This document shows positions 45,372-58,375 of a stretch of 64,000 nucleotides of DNA, in pieces; the stretch's first letter is position 1; each line of letters begins with the position of its first letter. The DNA is taken from the NCBI GenBank assembly GCA_038502055.1, contig JAXRKN010000033.1, positions 558,001-622,000 of the forward strand, read 5' to 3'. The notes beneath the pieces are model-generated. The model was not told the origin of the DNA and ran no database searches. It was given only the letters and a program-made list of their open reading frames with translations. The translations under genes and the position numbers were made by a program. This DNA comes from Tanytarsus gracilentus (lineage: Eukaryota > Arthropoda > Insecta > Diptera > Chironomidae).

Positions 45372-48300
45372 ATGGACGGAGAGTTTAAGGAAAAGTACGA
45401 AAAGTATAAACTGACTGTTAAAATATGGGAAAATGACTTTAAGAAAACACAAAATCGAATTCCATCAAAAGTAAGTGTGGCGAAAAAATTTATTTCAAAA
45501 AATAATAATAAAACTAGCTTTAAACTTCTAGTTAGACATCAGAGATGCATCAATTAAAGTAAAGCAGGCCTATAAAATGTACTATAAGATGAAAACAGCC
45601 TTTCTCACACAATCCATGACGGATATTTTTCAAGATGACGAAGAGGAACAAAATTCAGCTGAGCTCATTGAACTTTCGGAATCTTCAATCAGCAGCGTTG
45701 CTTTGTCGGACTCAATTAGTGAACTTTTTGATACCACTAGAAAACTTCCAATTAAAGAGTTTGAGGCTGTCGACAGAGTCGCTAGCAATGACAATGTTTG
45801 GAATTCATCGCTCAATAAGCCTGTGAAGTCAAAAGAAGCGAAAATGGAAAGACCAAAACTTCCGGAGAAAAAGATGGTCTTAAATGTAAATAGTGCTGTT
45901 ATGAAGGCACCGAGAAATCCTCGCAAAGCGTTATCAAAAATGAAATCGTCGCAACAACTTCAATTCAACAATGTCGAATCTAACGAGCTTCCCGATCTTG
46001 AAACAATTTTATTAGAAAAGTCACGGGCTGCTCGTGCTCCTGTTGTCAAATCAGAAGCTCCTCTTGAAACTGAAATTAAAAATGCTGTCGATAATAATTG
46101 GTTCAATCGCAATGCTGATCAATCTCAACAGATAACGAGTACCATAACTAGCACATCCAGCTTCGGTCTTTCTAATCTCCACTTGTCATCAACTTTATCA
46201 TTTAATACAAGTAAAGATAGCATAGAAACACTTCCTGTCATCTCTGAACCGACTGTTGAAATCAAATATCACACTTGTGACGTTTCGGATAACGAGTATG
46301 AGCAAGTGATTAAGAGTAAAATGGAAATGCTACCAGTATCGAAAAAGAGAAAAATTGAAAATGAAGATGTACCAATTAAGGAAGTTGATAAATCTCCTTA
46401 CGTTTCACCCACACCAGTTGAGAAAAGAACATTTCATTATAACACTGACGATGACGATTCCGATAAAGATCCACACTACCTCCAGCATGAAAATAAATCA
46501 CCATCACCAGTTGTCATTAAGCGTAAAAAGAGCATCATTAAGCGATCGAAAGAAGGAATCAGTAAAGTCACTAAGAAAGCCTCAAAACTTCTCACTCGCG
46601 GTCGAAAGCCAGTGAAAGCTAGTGAAGAAGAACAACCAGAGGAAACTGAAAAAGAGGAAGACATTAATTACTTTATTGACACAGAAATTAATAATGTCAA
46701 GTCAGTTCCGAGGGTTTCTGAGAAATTTATGAATCAAAGTGAAAAGATACTCGAAGAGTTCATTTATCAAAAAAGCACAGCTGTTGCGAGTACATCCAAA
46801 ATTTCAGATTACAAGACTGCCGTTAAGAAAGATGCATTGCAGAAAAAAATCGCTACTGGAACGCTCAATGACAATTATGTGCGAGTGAATTTGAAGAAGA
46901 AAGTTTTCGTTCGTGGAAAGAAAGCTTTCAACTTTAGTCGCTATAAAAAGACAATTTGGAAAAGTAAGAAGCAGGCAGCTTCGCTAAATGACATGCGAGG
47001 ATGCGATGGAGGCGTTCTTAAGTGCCATAACTGTGGTGGCGTTGGACATTTTGCACGGCAATGTAAACAGAAAGGCGATAAACTAATGCCACTCGATGCT
47101 GATGTCGAAGTAGGATCGACTCTTCCAACTCTACATGAGGCCGCTCAAATGGCTGAAGATCAAAAGCTTTTAGTGCACGCGAATCGTCCAAATGCAATTC
47201 CATCGGCTTCAAATGACGTTTGGAAAGAGGATGTAAGTGAGAGCGGCGATTTGGTGAATAAAGAAAATCAAACAAGTGTTGCTAATCACGTTGCCGAAGC
47301 TGTTATTGTTAAGAAGGTAAAAAAAAACGCTTTATGTGAGAAGAAAAATAATTAACATTTTTTTACAGACCTACGTCGGTCACAAAATCCCGGAAGATTT
47401 TATGAAAAAATCGGGTCTGTTGGAACTTTCCGTTGGCAATAAGGATGAGGTTAAACCTTACTTTAGCAAAATGCCAACACAGACGCCAAAAGAAGTTTTT
47501 AATGCACTCAAACTATTTGGCCATAAATCTTTTCGTCATGGTCAAGAGCAAGCAATTTTACGAGTCTTATCTGGAATGTCAACGCTCGTTACACTAAGCA
47601 CTGGCAGCGGAAAGTCTCTCTGCTACCAACTTCCAGCCTATCTCTATAGCAAAAAATCTCACTGCATTACACTTGTAATCTCACCTTTGGTGTCGTTGAT
47701 GGAGGATCAAGTTCATGGAATTCCTGACTTTGTAAACGCTCAGTGCTTGCACACTAATCAAACGCCCAAGTGAGTTCCTATGATTTCACTTTTAATTTTA
47801 CTCTTTTAAATATTTCTAATTAGGCAACGCGAAAAAGTTATGGATGAAATCAAAAATGGAACAGTCAATGTTCTTTTAATCTCACCCGAAGCAGTTGTTT
47901 CTGGCGAAACTTCATCGGGATTTGGCTCACTCTTAAGACAACTTCCACCAATTGCGTTTGCGTGTATCGACGAAGCTCATTGTGTCAGTCAATGGAGTCA
48001 CAATTTTCGTCCATCTTATCTCATGATTTGTCGTGTATTGAGAGAAAAGCTGGGAGTTAAAACTGTACTTGGATTAACAGCTACAGCAACACTGCAAACT
48101 AGAAACAGCATCGTACGACATCTTGATATATCCGATGGCCTTGATGGAATCATCAGTGACACGCCTCTTCCTGAAAATTTAATTTTAACAATTTCAAAAG
48201 ACGAAAACCGTGATCGAGCTTTAATTGGACTTTTGAGAAGTGAGCGCTTTGAGAGTCTGCAGTCGATCATCATTTACTGTACGCGTCGCGAGGAATGTGA

Positions 48301-49770
48301 AAGAATTGCTGGATTTTTAAGAACATGCTTGCAAGATGAACAGAAAAACACTGCCGAAGTTGTTAAAGAAGTTGTAAAGAAACGAAAGCGAAATAATTTT
48401 CTCGCTGAAGCTTATCACGCAGGCTTGCCGGCATCACGTCGTAGAACTATTCAAAATGCTTTTATGGGTGGTGATTTGAAAGTTGTTGTGGCCACAATCG
48501 CGTTTGGTATGGGAATCAACAAGTCGGATATTAGAGGAATAATTCATTACAATATGCCGCGAAGCTTTGAAAGCTACGTCCAAGAGGTAAATTAATTTAA
48601 TATTTTTACGTAAAATTTACTTATAACTCTGTTTAGGTCGGTCGAGCTGGTCGTGATGGTAAACCGGCTCATTGCCACGTCTTTTTAGACTCGAGAGGAG
48701 AAGATTTAAGCGAACTTCGTCGGCACATTTTTGCAAACTCAATAGATCGTCATGCAATCAGAAAATTATTGCAAAATGTTTTCATCCCTTGCGCTTGTAA
48801 GCAAAGAGACCAAAATAGTGAGAAAATGGAAGTGGATGATGGAGAACGCATTTGTAAGGGTCACGAAGTTTGTTTTTCGACAGAAAAGACTGTGCAATTG
48901 CTGGATATTCCTCAAGAGAACATTGCCACTTTACTTTGCTATCTCGAGCTTGATGAAAAGCGTTACATTAAAGTTCTCGGAAATGCCTACACAACATGCA
49001 AAATTCTCTCATACTCGGGTCCATCGTATATGAAACAAATGGCAAAAACTTGCCCACCTCTAGCTATGGCAATCGCAATGGAACTTAAAAATGGTAAAAA
49101 GCCCGATGATTTAGGATCTCTCGAATTTTGTGTGATCGACGTTGCATCTGCTATCGGGTGGGATAGTGGAGTGGTAAAATATCAACTCAAACAGCTTGAA
49201 TGGACGACTTCAAACAGTGGCGGAAAGAAACGATCACCACTGACTGTCACATTTTCAGACTTGGGATTTCGTATCAGATCACCGGGAGATTTAAGTGACG
49301 ATGAGCTTGATCAAGCACTAGACTCTCTTGAAAGTCGAACATCATCACAGGAGATGACTCAAGTCATTCAACTGCAAATCATCTGTGACACTTTAGTCTC
49401 GCTCGCAACTCAAAATTTCATGCAATGTGCGTCAAATGAGAAATTACCGATTGACAAATCAAACGAACTGAAAACTATTATAAGAAATTACTTCCAAACT
49501 AACCTCCCGATGGATGTTCCAATCACAGATGGACATGATGATACGACTGATGCTGAAATTGTAACGGACGTTAAGATGATGATGGGAATGTACCCTGAAA
49601 ATAATTTCAGCGGAAGAGCTTTAGCGAGAATTTTTCATGGGATTTCGAGTCCTTGCTATCCGGCAGTGGTTTGGGGTCGTTGCAAGTACTGGAGAGGTCA
49701 CTTGCATGCAAACTTTCATCGTTTGGTTAAAATTGCGAATAGAGAAATTATCAAGAGTCGTGTGGCTTAG
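45372..49770 (+). CDS. RecQ4: ATP-dependent DNA helicase RecQ4
   Basis: 3'-5' DNA helicase with an Sld2-like N-terminus, needed for replication initiation and repair. Five exons: 45372-45470, 45532-47316, 47369-47769, 47824-48586 and 48637-49770, joined in frame to 1393 residues. The N-terminus EKYEKYKLTVKIWENDFKKT followed by NRIPSK is the Sld2/RECQL4 homology. A CCHC zinc knuckle CHNCGGVGHFARQC lies at about 531-544. The helicase core has the Q-motif-like FGHKSFRHGQEQAI, Walker A STGSGKSLCYQLPAY, DEAH box CIDEAHCVSQWSHNFRPSY, ATIAFGMGINKSDIRG and VGRAGRDGKP. The C-terminus RALARIFHGISSPCYPAVVW is typical of RECQL4. Divergent from IntS8. The long linker is basic/Ser-rich. No missing catalytic motif. 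Confidence 0.95.
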
Positions 49771-50052
49771 AATTTTATAAATAAAAAAAGTTAAATAAAT
49801 TTCTGATTAAAAATAACGGTTAAAATATTTTCAAATTTTTTGTGGTGAATTTACGAGCTGACGCACCCCTCGAGTTGTGGTGAAGAAAAAATTTGTTTAC
49901 AAAAAAGCTAATTCAATAAAACGCCGATTTTAACAACATATTAAAAGTAAAAAGCATACAAGTAGTGAAATAAGACACCGCTAAAGGGAATCACATCAAA
50001 TTTTATCTACACTTTCTTCAATTTAAACAACAAAAGTTGATCAATAAAAAAG

Positions 50053-51120
50053 ATGGTGGTCGAAAAGTCTCGTGAAAAGGAAAAGGATGAAAAGCCTTCT
50101 AAAAAACGTTCGAGATCAAGCAGTTCGAGCGGGTGAGATAAAAATAGTATAAAAGTTAACAGTTATACTAACCTAATTTTCGATTTCAACAATTTTCAGT
50201 TCTGATAGCTCATCAAGCAGCGGAAGTTCGTCATCCAGTTCATCCAGGTAAGAAATTTTCCAAAAAAAATCAAAATTATATTAATAAACATTAATTTCAG
50301 CTCATCTTCGTCATCATCATCCAGCAGTGGTGGTGATCGTCGCAAGAGACGCACCTCTCGATCAAAAAGTCCGGCTCGTAAGGCGGCAATTGGAGATTCA
50401 AAAGAGCGCGATGGAAAAGATAGACCAAAATCGCGCGATAAGGCGAGGCAAAGCACAGATAGGGATCGCGATAGAGGCAGACGTCGTAGTCGTAGCCGCT
50501 CACAAAGAGATCGTTCCCGTGACCGTTCAAAGAAGAGCTCAAGGAGTCGCTCAAAATCTGGATCTCCTCGTCGAAAGCGCTATGAACGTTCAGCCACACC
50601 AAAACCTACTCGCATCCATGTCAGCCGATTGACGAAAAACGTTACAAAGGATCATATTATGGAAATTTTTGCAACATACGGAGAAGTTAAATCCGTTGAC
50701 TATCCAACTGAACGTTTTCACAACAATATTGGGCGTGGATATTGCTATGTCGAGTATATGCTCGCTGACGATGCTGAAAATGCAATGAAAAGAATGGACG
50801 GCGGATTTATTGATGGGTCTGAGGTTGCAGTGGCTCCAATTAATAAGCCACACTTGCCAATGATGCGTCGATCACCGATGAGAGGAGGCCGCGGTGGCGG
50901 AGGTCAACAGCGTAATCGTTGGCAAAACCAGCGAAACGACATGAGAAATAGACGTCGATCGCCAATCAGACGTTCACCAAGACGCAGGTATGTGTTTTTA
51001 ATGTGTTAATATGCCTATAAAAGTTTTAATAGTTTCTAAAAATCCTCTTTTAGATCCCGCAGTCCAGTTCGAAGACGTCGCTCGAGTCGCTCTAATTCCT
51101 CACGCAGCAGTTCTCGCTAA
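50053..51120 (+). CDS. RnpS1: RNA-binding protein RNPS1 (SR-related, EJC/ASAP component)
   Basis: Nuclear splicing regulator, peripheral exon-junction-complex protein and core of ASAP/PSAP. Four exons: 50053-50132, 50200-50247, 50301-50987 and 51054-51120, joined in frame to 293 residues. Exon 1 encodes MVVEKSREKEKDEKPSKKRS; exon 2 is just 48 nt of Ser codons. A basic RS-rich region precedes a single RRM at about residues 155-235, containing TRIHVSRLTKNVTKDHIMEI, GEVKSVDYPTE and GRGYCYVEYM. Then come a Gly/Arg-rich stretch (GGRGGGGQQ) and an RS-type tail (RSPIRRSPRRRSRSP). RNPS1 RRM features match well. AATAAA occurs shortly after the stop, near 51166-51182. Just downstream of RecQ4 on the same strand. 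Confidence 0.93.
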
Positions 51121-53030
51121 ATTCTCTCTCACCTCTATAAACTTTTTCTCGTATTTACCTGGAAAAATAAAATTGAACAATAAACCACGGTTTTTCTTTT
51201 CTTGATATATAAACAGGCTTTTTATTATCAATATCCTCATTATTTCTTTTTTTAACTTAATGATAGTTTTTCTTCTTTTTTTTCGCGTAAGAAAGTACGT
51301 TTTTTATCATAGAATTTATTTTCTTTGAAGTCATCAGCAGAAATTGGAAATATTTTATGTTATGGGTGGGATGCATGTGGAGGGTTAAAAAGATGAGTGC
51401 GAATGTCCTTCACTAATATTTTACATCATGTCTGTAATATATTAGCGAGAACAAAATTAAGAGAAAATTTCCATTAGCCATAAGGGAATGATAAATTAAT
51501 GCTAATTTTTTATGCGACACGCGAGCATCCTAAAGTGCGTGTAATATTTTTCTCGCATTCTTGAAGATGTCCACAAAATTTATTTATTACATTTTTTATC
51601 GAGTGTGTGTATTTGCAGCCACTATTTTTAAAAATATTCTCTCACACTAGCTCACTTAATATTTTTTACATTTAATATTTTAACAGAAAAAAATAAACAG
51701 CAATATAAGGCGATTATCAATGATTTTCCATATGGTGAAAAAATTTCTTTTTTATCCTTGAGATAATAATCCACAAAATTTGATTTGTTTACGAGAGAAA
51801 AAAATTTTAATGACTTTTTATAAGCGCAAAAAAAGCTTCAAATTGAGCTTTTCACAGAATTTTGAGCTTTTATTCTAAAAATTTTCTTTCTTATTAAAAA
51901 GTCATTAAAGAATGAAAATTCATGTTCATTTTAAATCTTTTAAAGACCATTGAACTTTTTTCTGTTTTCCTCTTTCTTTTTCTCGCTGCACTTTATTGAT
52001 TTTTCCTTAAATTTCCCCGACAGTTTGTTGTGCATTTAATCAGGATTACTAAAACGTACGTGACTTTAGTAATTTTTTTTTAAAAAACTCATTTAGTGTC
52101 TCATTTTTTTTCGGCGCAAAATAGAATAAAACATTTACATATTTACCACGTAATATAATGTAAGGGATTAAAAATTATTATTTTTTTTGTCTGGCTCTAT
52201 CGAGTAAGAGTGCAAAGGTATATGCGATGAATAATGAAGAGTTTAAGAACCAGCTTAATACCATGTGAAGAAGGAAAATAATGTTCTTTTTGTTGAACAA
52301 AATGAGAATTTTCTCGGAAGTGGACTTTTCCAATGGGTTGTAAATCACCGAGAAAATTTCTCAAAATCACTTTTTAAAAATGCAATAATTTTCACGCTAC
52401 TTTGTATTTATATATTTAATAATTATTATTTCTGCATATAATTATCAAGTTACTGAACTGATTGTGGGCTGATTTATTCAACTTCTTGACTTTTAACCTT
52501 TTTTTTTAACTTTTTAAGAAAACGTAAGTCGAAACAATTTTTTTGTCTCAATTTTATCGCGGGGCGGGAGATAAAGTTTTGTGTATAAAGTTTCTCATCA
52601 TTCTAAATTTACAGTTATAATCACGACATCACAATTATTAATTATTTTTCTGTATATATTTTTATCTGCCAGCCACAATTTAGTATTAAAAATTATAACC
52701 ACTTTTTCTTAACACTCTCGTATTTATCAACTACACAAAATAAAGTAAGGAAAAGGAAATAAAAGTCTAATAATATATGTATAGAGGATAATGAAGGATA
52801 TAAATCCAATTATTTGGTATGGGAAAAAAGTATTTAAGGATCATGATTGACGAGAGATGAGAAGCATGCGTTGGTGTGCGATCATGTCGTCATCCTTCAA
52901 TATATATATATAAATAACTAAGTAAGGAATTAACATTAAACAGGTGGAAAATTTTGGATGGATAGAGAGAGAGAGAGAGAGAAAAAGAAGTTCTGTTCCT
53001 TAAATGTTTGCGAATGGATTATTATTGACT
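51121..53030. other. Intergenic, microsatellites, no gene seen
   Basis: AT-rich; TA-rich run at about 52900-52912 and a GA dinucleotide tract at about 52965-52982. Probably the 3'UTRs of RNPS1 and of the B56 gene plus spacer. Confidence 0.5.
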
Positions 53031-56000
53031 CTAGCACTTATTGCTGTCCGGCGTGGTTTGCAAGTAATCGTCAGCGCGCTTATAATTGTTGAGGGTCTTG
53101 GCAACGCCAGAGTCTTGTGTAGGTAATTCTGATTTTCTACGAAGTAATGGCTTTTCCTTGTTGCGCATGTTGCGGACCTTGAAAAGTTTTTATTATTTTT
53201 ATAAACTTCAACGGATATTTTTTGTTTTATTTCAAACTTATTAACTAGGTTAGTGTGAAATTTACAGCATTCAATTGTGCTTATTTTTCTTTTCTTCAGT
53301 CTAATGTCATAAAGACACTTACATCCTTCGAGTAGTGATCAATTTCGCTGCCAAAATCATCCTCATTCGTATAATCATTATTGTTCTGGCTATTTGAAAG
53401 CGATAGAAATTCCATATCGTTTAGCATCGAGTCAAACGTTGGATTCTTTCGACGCGCCAATTCCTCGATTTCACGCCAAAATTCTTCACGCTTCGCATAT
53501 TGTTCAGTTTCTCTATTTTAATTAAATATTTTTTTTAATAAATCATCGGCTAATGACGTAAAATACTTACAATTGTCTTTCATTCTTGAATTTGCTGTTG
53601 CACTCATCGAATAGCTTATGATTCATCTCCATAAACAATTTAATGGCATTATAGATGAGCCTAAATGAGAATTATTTATGTAACTCATATTACACAATTC
53701 AAAGCTTGTTTCTTAATTACCCGTGAATTGTCTTATTCCAATGAGTCTTTGAGTTATTGTAGAGTGCTGGAAACATGATCGGCAGGATGACTGCGGAATT
53801 TTCTGTGATGAGTGACATGATATAATCATTGTTCCAGTAATAAAGAGCACGTTCGGCCACTTGGAAGTGGGGTGAGCTGACACACTTAGAGATTTGCATA
53901 AACAGCGGTACCATCACTTTTTGGAATTCAGCCGGCTCGATGACGTCGAGAATTTCCTCGAGCTCATTCAGGAACATGACTTCTTTAGGACTGTGCGTCT
54001 TAGGCCAAAATTTCAAGAGACCCCTATTAAGAGTGATGTTGAAAGGTTATAAATAAATAAAGATGAATAATCACTCCCAAAAAACTCACTTAATAACAGG
54101 CTCAGTCAGACTTGGATCTTTTTCAAGGAACTGTACGACACAATAAGCCAATTGTGGATGATATACGGACAGACTTTTCACCTTGTGCAGCGGCAAAAGT
54201 GCCTTCAATAAAAATGCCTTGTGCTCCTCCTTCAGTGGCAGTGCGAAACCATTGATGATCGAACCGAGAATCTCCAACAATTCGGCAACGCCATTGTGAT
54301 GTTCCGTTTCGTAAATAAATCTGTGGAAAAAAGGGTATTGATGACCTTTTTATAACATTCGCCGCAATCAATGTGATTCAATTTTTTTTCGGGCGCACTT
54401 ACCGGTAGAAAACATTGTTAATTTGCTTTCGCACAAATGCTCGCAGTCCCAAGAACTTTCCGTAGATGCGATGAAGTACGGTCTTGAGGAAATCACGTTC
54501 ACGTGGATCCTCGGAATCGAACAAATCCAATAGGCGCATAACGAACTGACTGTCGATGTGACGCTTTGCAACATTCGGCTGAAAATCGGGCGATTCCAAA
54601 AATCGTAAAAAGAGCTCATAAATAATCTGTAAATGAGGCCACGATGACTCCAATGTTGGCTCGTCTTCTTCGGGATCAAATTCAGCGCCACTTGGATTGC
54701 TTGGCGGCGGTAGTGTGCGGAAAAGATTGATGGAGAACTAAACGGAAAAGGGAAAATTATTGATAAATTAACACACACACGCGCGCGCGTAATTTATGCT
54801 CACCATTTGTATCATTTCCGGATAAATTGCCTCGGTAATAATGCCATTATTATTATTGATGTACTCCACCATCTCCTGAAGTGCACTTCTCTTCACCTCC
54901 TTCCATTTCAAGTCATCAAGTGGCTCAGTAAAATCGAATAGCACACAGCACTGACGGATCTTTTTGATGAAGAGCTCTTCGCGTTCACTAGCATCCGTTT
55001 CTAATTTTTCCATCATTCAATTTTCGAACGAGAGGAAGAGGGTGAAAAGGAAAAATTGAGAAAAAATGTTGATTAAATATTTTTTCATTTTTTGAAATAA
55101 AAAAAAATTTAAAAAAAATACTTTTAAACTAGCAACAGCAAGAATTCGTAAGATATTAAAGCAATTGATTTTTCTAGCAAAGTGAGCATCGAATAAGTAA
55201 TTCAATGAAAATCATACAATAGCAAAACGGTATTTGGGTAACCTTTCAAGAGCGGCAGCTGTATTTGTATGAGCGCATCTTGATTCAATGGCACTATATC
55301 GAATAAGTTACGATCTCGGGCACGGCTAGGACTGCCGTGGACAACCTGTTGAAAATTATTATTAAACTGTTGTGACGTTGATGATGGTTGCTGCTGGACA
55401 CCGCTAGTTGTCGATGGTGGAAATGACGAAATTGTAGGCGCAGATTGCTTTCGAATCATGTTCGTTAGGTGAGGTGGATTGTAGGAGGACGAAGTTGTTA
55501 TGGAAGAATGGGGTGGTGCAAAAGACTGTGAAACTGCAGTCGCGTTCATTGGAAGTGAATATTTTCGCTGCAATTCAGGTTGATGTTGTTGTTGTTGTTG
55601 GCCAGATGCTGACGTAATTTGTGGAGCTTTATTTACGTTATTCGGTTTATAGAAATCATTAATTTGTTGAGGCTGAACGGATGGTGCAGAATTTTGCCGT
55701 TGCAGCAATGGCGGAAGGCTTGACGCTATGTTTAAATTATTGAGTGGATTGGACTGCGAGAAGAACTGTTTGAAAAAAGTGTGAAACAATATTAATAATG
55801 CAAGAACTTTTGAGGAATTCGAGATTGACCTTTGAAAATGAGAAAATTGTCTGCTGACTAGCTTGCTGTTGATCAGCCGTCGTCTTACTGTTTCCATTCA
55901 TGTCGTTTGCAAAGTTAAATTTTGATATGTTTACGTATTTATTATTTCCGGCGACTAAGTCGAGACCGCTATGAAACGATGGCGATTTCGGTATATTTGA

Positions 56001-56099
56001 ATTGAATTTTTGCTGATCCTCTAATGGTGGCGCATCATCGGCAATAATATTATCTGGCGATAGGCGAGCTGATAATTTCATAGTAGTCACAAAAACCAT
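53031..56099 (-). CDS. PP2A B56 (B') regulatory subunit with long N-terminal extension
   Basis: Targeting subunit of protein phosphatase 2A. Nine coding exons on the minus strand: 55830-56099, 55243-55765, 54804-55000, 54403-54737, 54090-54320, 53721-54023, 53571-53660, 53323-53512 and 53031-53177, closing in frame at 761 residues. The first two exons encode about 260 residues rich in Gln, Asn, Ser and Pro before the B56 core begins near QIQLPLLKETDASEREELF. Core marks: EEDEPTLESSWPHLQIIYEL, LDLFDSEDPRERDFLKTVLH, RIYGKFLGLRAFVRKQINNV, LLEILGSIINGFALPLKEEH, FLEKDPSLTEPV and SPHFQVAERALYYWNNDYI. The tail KPLLRRKSELPTQDSG resembles vertebrate gamma/delta forms. Likely orthologue of fly wrd or wdb, which I cannot separate. 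A GTCAAT donor after exon 1 is unusual. Confidence 0.92.
54769..54790. repeat. AC/GC dinucleotide tract in a B56 intron
   Basis: ACACACACAC followed directly by GCGCGCGCG, in the intron between the B56 exons at 54804-55000 and 54403-54737. Confidence 0.85.
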
Positions 56100-58375
56100 A
56101 CTTTCACATCAAACACTAATGATAATGCCAATCCAAATATGACAGATGATTCTTGTATGGATTTCATTCAGACTCGCAAATATTTGATGACTTTTTCCGA
56201 ATCAAAAAAAAATATCTCTTTGAAACACCGGAGTGTGTCGATGTCAATTTAAATGATTTGTTTTATCACTCTCATACACACGCACGCACTCAGCGATTTC
56301 TTACACTCGAAATATGTAAAAAAATTTCCTCCTTCTCTACAGTGCCGATATCAACATGACGCAAGCAACACACGATGGATTTGAGAGGGAGAGGATGAAA
56401 ACGAAAAAAAGAAAGGAATGATATGAATTTTTTAATAACGCCACACACATATAGGTAAGCATCATTCATTTTTTTTTGTGGGTGTTTTATTGAAATGCTC
56501 ATTTGTCAGTTATTTTATTTGTTTTTAAATTTAACCGGCAATTAATGTTTGGTATTTTATTTATAGAGTTTGAATCAAAAGGTTCAAATAATTTGAAAAT
56601 TTAATTAGATCTTAAGAAAATGCTTACAAGCTGCTCTTTGCTTCATTTTAAATAATTTATGATGAAAAATTTGTTCAAAGCTTTTCATTGCGATCTTGAA
56701 TGAGGTTTCCATAGAGCTTTTTGGCTCGAGTCTATTTTTATCTCCATTTAATTAATTTTTTTCAGAAATAAATTTCATGGTCATTTCACACACAGAAAAA
56801 AGGTCCATTCAAATAATAAATTTATGAATTAACCTTTTGGAGAGTAGAGTCATTCACATAAAAATATCGTATGATAAATTATATAAATATCTAATTAGAA
56901 AAAGCTGACTTTCATTGAATTTCATTCGTTTAAATTTTAAGGAAAAGGTATTTTTTGAAATGTATTACAATGAAAATTTTATCATCATCAAAATGGATAC
57001 ATTGTAGCACAGCCTAAAAATAGCTGAATTCAATTTGCGTACATCCCTTTTATGTTGACGACATTTTCAAACGAAAAATCCCCCTTTTACATAAATCTGA
57101 CGAATAAAGGTCGATTTTATAACCGACTTAATGAGCAAATCAAACGAAACACTTTTGAGCCTTCCCGGTAGCTCTCTCTTTTAACTATTTTTGCAACTTT
57201 TTTTTCTCGTCTCACTTGATAATTTAAAATTTACACAGCACTGAATAATCCAATGAGATTCTCGAGCTTTGCACTTTTAATTTAACATTAACTTTCAACA
57301 ACAACAATGAGTGTCACTATGAGCGTTCAAACATTTATCTTAAGTAACAACTTTGTGATATTGATATGTGATGAGAAAATAAATCCAACTTTTCTCTTTT
57401 TTTAAAAAAAGTATTTTTTTTTTCGCGAACGAGAAAGTTTAATTTTCCGTCACGACTTAACCAAGTTTCTCTCTCGAACTGAAAAAAAATCTGAATTTTT
57501 GCATTTGGCAAACATACAGCAAAAAGAAAATCGATTTTCCACGAGCACTTTCCATTTACTCACAACTCCAGACCTCCCTAACCACCCCTCAACTTTTACG
57601 AACAAGCCGAAAAGCATTTTCATAATGTTTATATTTTCATTCATCGTTCAATCGTGAGCACGAGGGTGGTGGCGAAGAGAGCGTGTTGGAAAATTGGAAA
57701 ATTATCGCTCTCAAAGAAAAACTTCCAGTCGTTAGTATGAGTGAACTTTTGACATTTCTCCACTCACCCTCCCACACGTGTTTGAATCTTCATTTAAAGA
57801 TCTACCCATGGAAATTAATGTAAATAAACACTGTCGCGGTATGCTTTCACTTAAAATTAAGCGAAAGAAAATCTTTGAGATGTTGTGTTTTTTGTATACG
57901 CATGTTTGGACGCTTTTTCATGAACTAGAAAATTGTAGCACCTTAATTAAGATTAAATTTAAGTTATTCGATTTAATTTTTTTAAACATTTCCCTTAGTA
58001 ACAAAATTATTGTTTTAAAGTCCAGTCGAGCAAATCACTGTATGCCATTTTTAATATTTGTTTGTTTGTCAAGCAAACTCTTTCAACACTCAAGAGCACT
58101 CGACTCTATATACTTCAAAAATAAACCCCTTACTTTTTCACGGTCAAAGAAAACCTTAATTGAATTTTATTTTATTTGCTCAAGCTCCCACAAGTCTATC
58201 AAAAAAATCCTTTCAAACATCTCAATTTATTCTGAATCATGCCCAAGTTTGAAGCTTTTTTGTACTGATAAGAACCTTTTCGTCTTTCAGAGAGTAAAAA
58301 TCTCAGGCTTATCTCCCAAATAATGTATTCAATTGAGATGAGCTCCAGTTATAATTTGAACTTGGATTGAGTAAC
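56100..58375. other. Intergenic region with one long unexplained frame
   Basis: Between the divergent B56 and LKR/SDH genes. Mostly AT-rich. Contains the open frame at 57778-58323, listed separately, and presumably both promoters. Confidence 0.5.
57808..58323 (+). CDS. Unrecognised 171-codon open frame, doubtful
   Basis: An uninterrupted plus frame; the frame is open from a GTG at 57778 and its first ATG is near 57808 (MEINVNKHCRGMLSLKI). It encodes about 171 residues rich in Lys, Ser, Phe, Leu and Cys, ending KISGLSPK. The length is more than expected by chance in DNA this AT-rich, but I see no domain, signal peptide or splice context. The stop lies just 50 bp before the LKR/SDH start codon on the same strand, so it may instead be that gene's leader region. 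Coding status is uncertain. Confidence 0.2.
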   Translation: MEINVNKHCRGMLSLKIKRKKIFEMLCFLYTHVWTLFHELENCSTLIKIKFKLFDLIFLNISLSNKIIVLKSSRANHCMPFLIFVCLSSKLFQHSRALDSIYFKNKPLTFSRSKKTLIEFYFICSSSHKSIKKILSNISIYSESCPSLKLFCTDKNLFVFQRVKISGLSPK

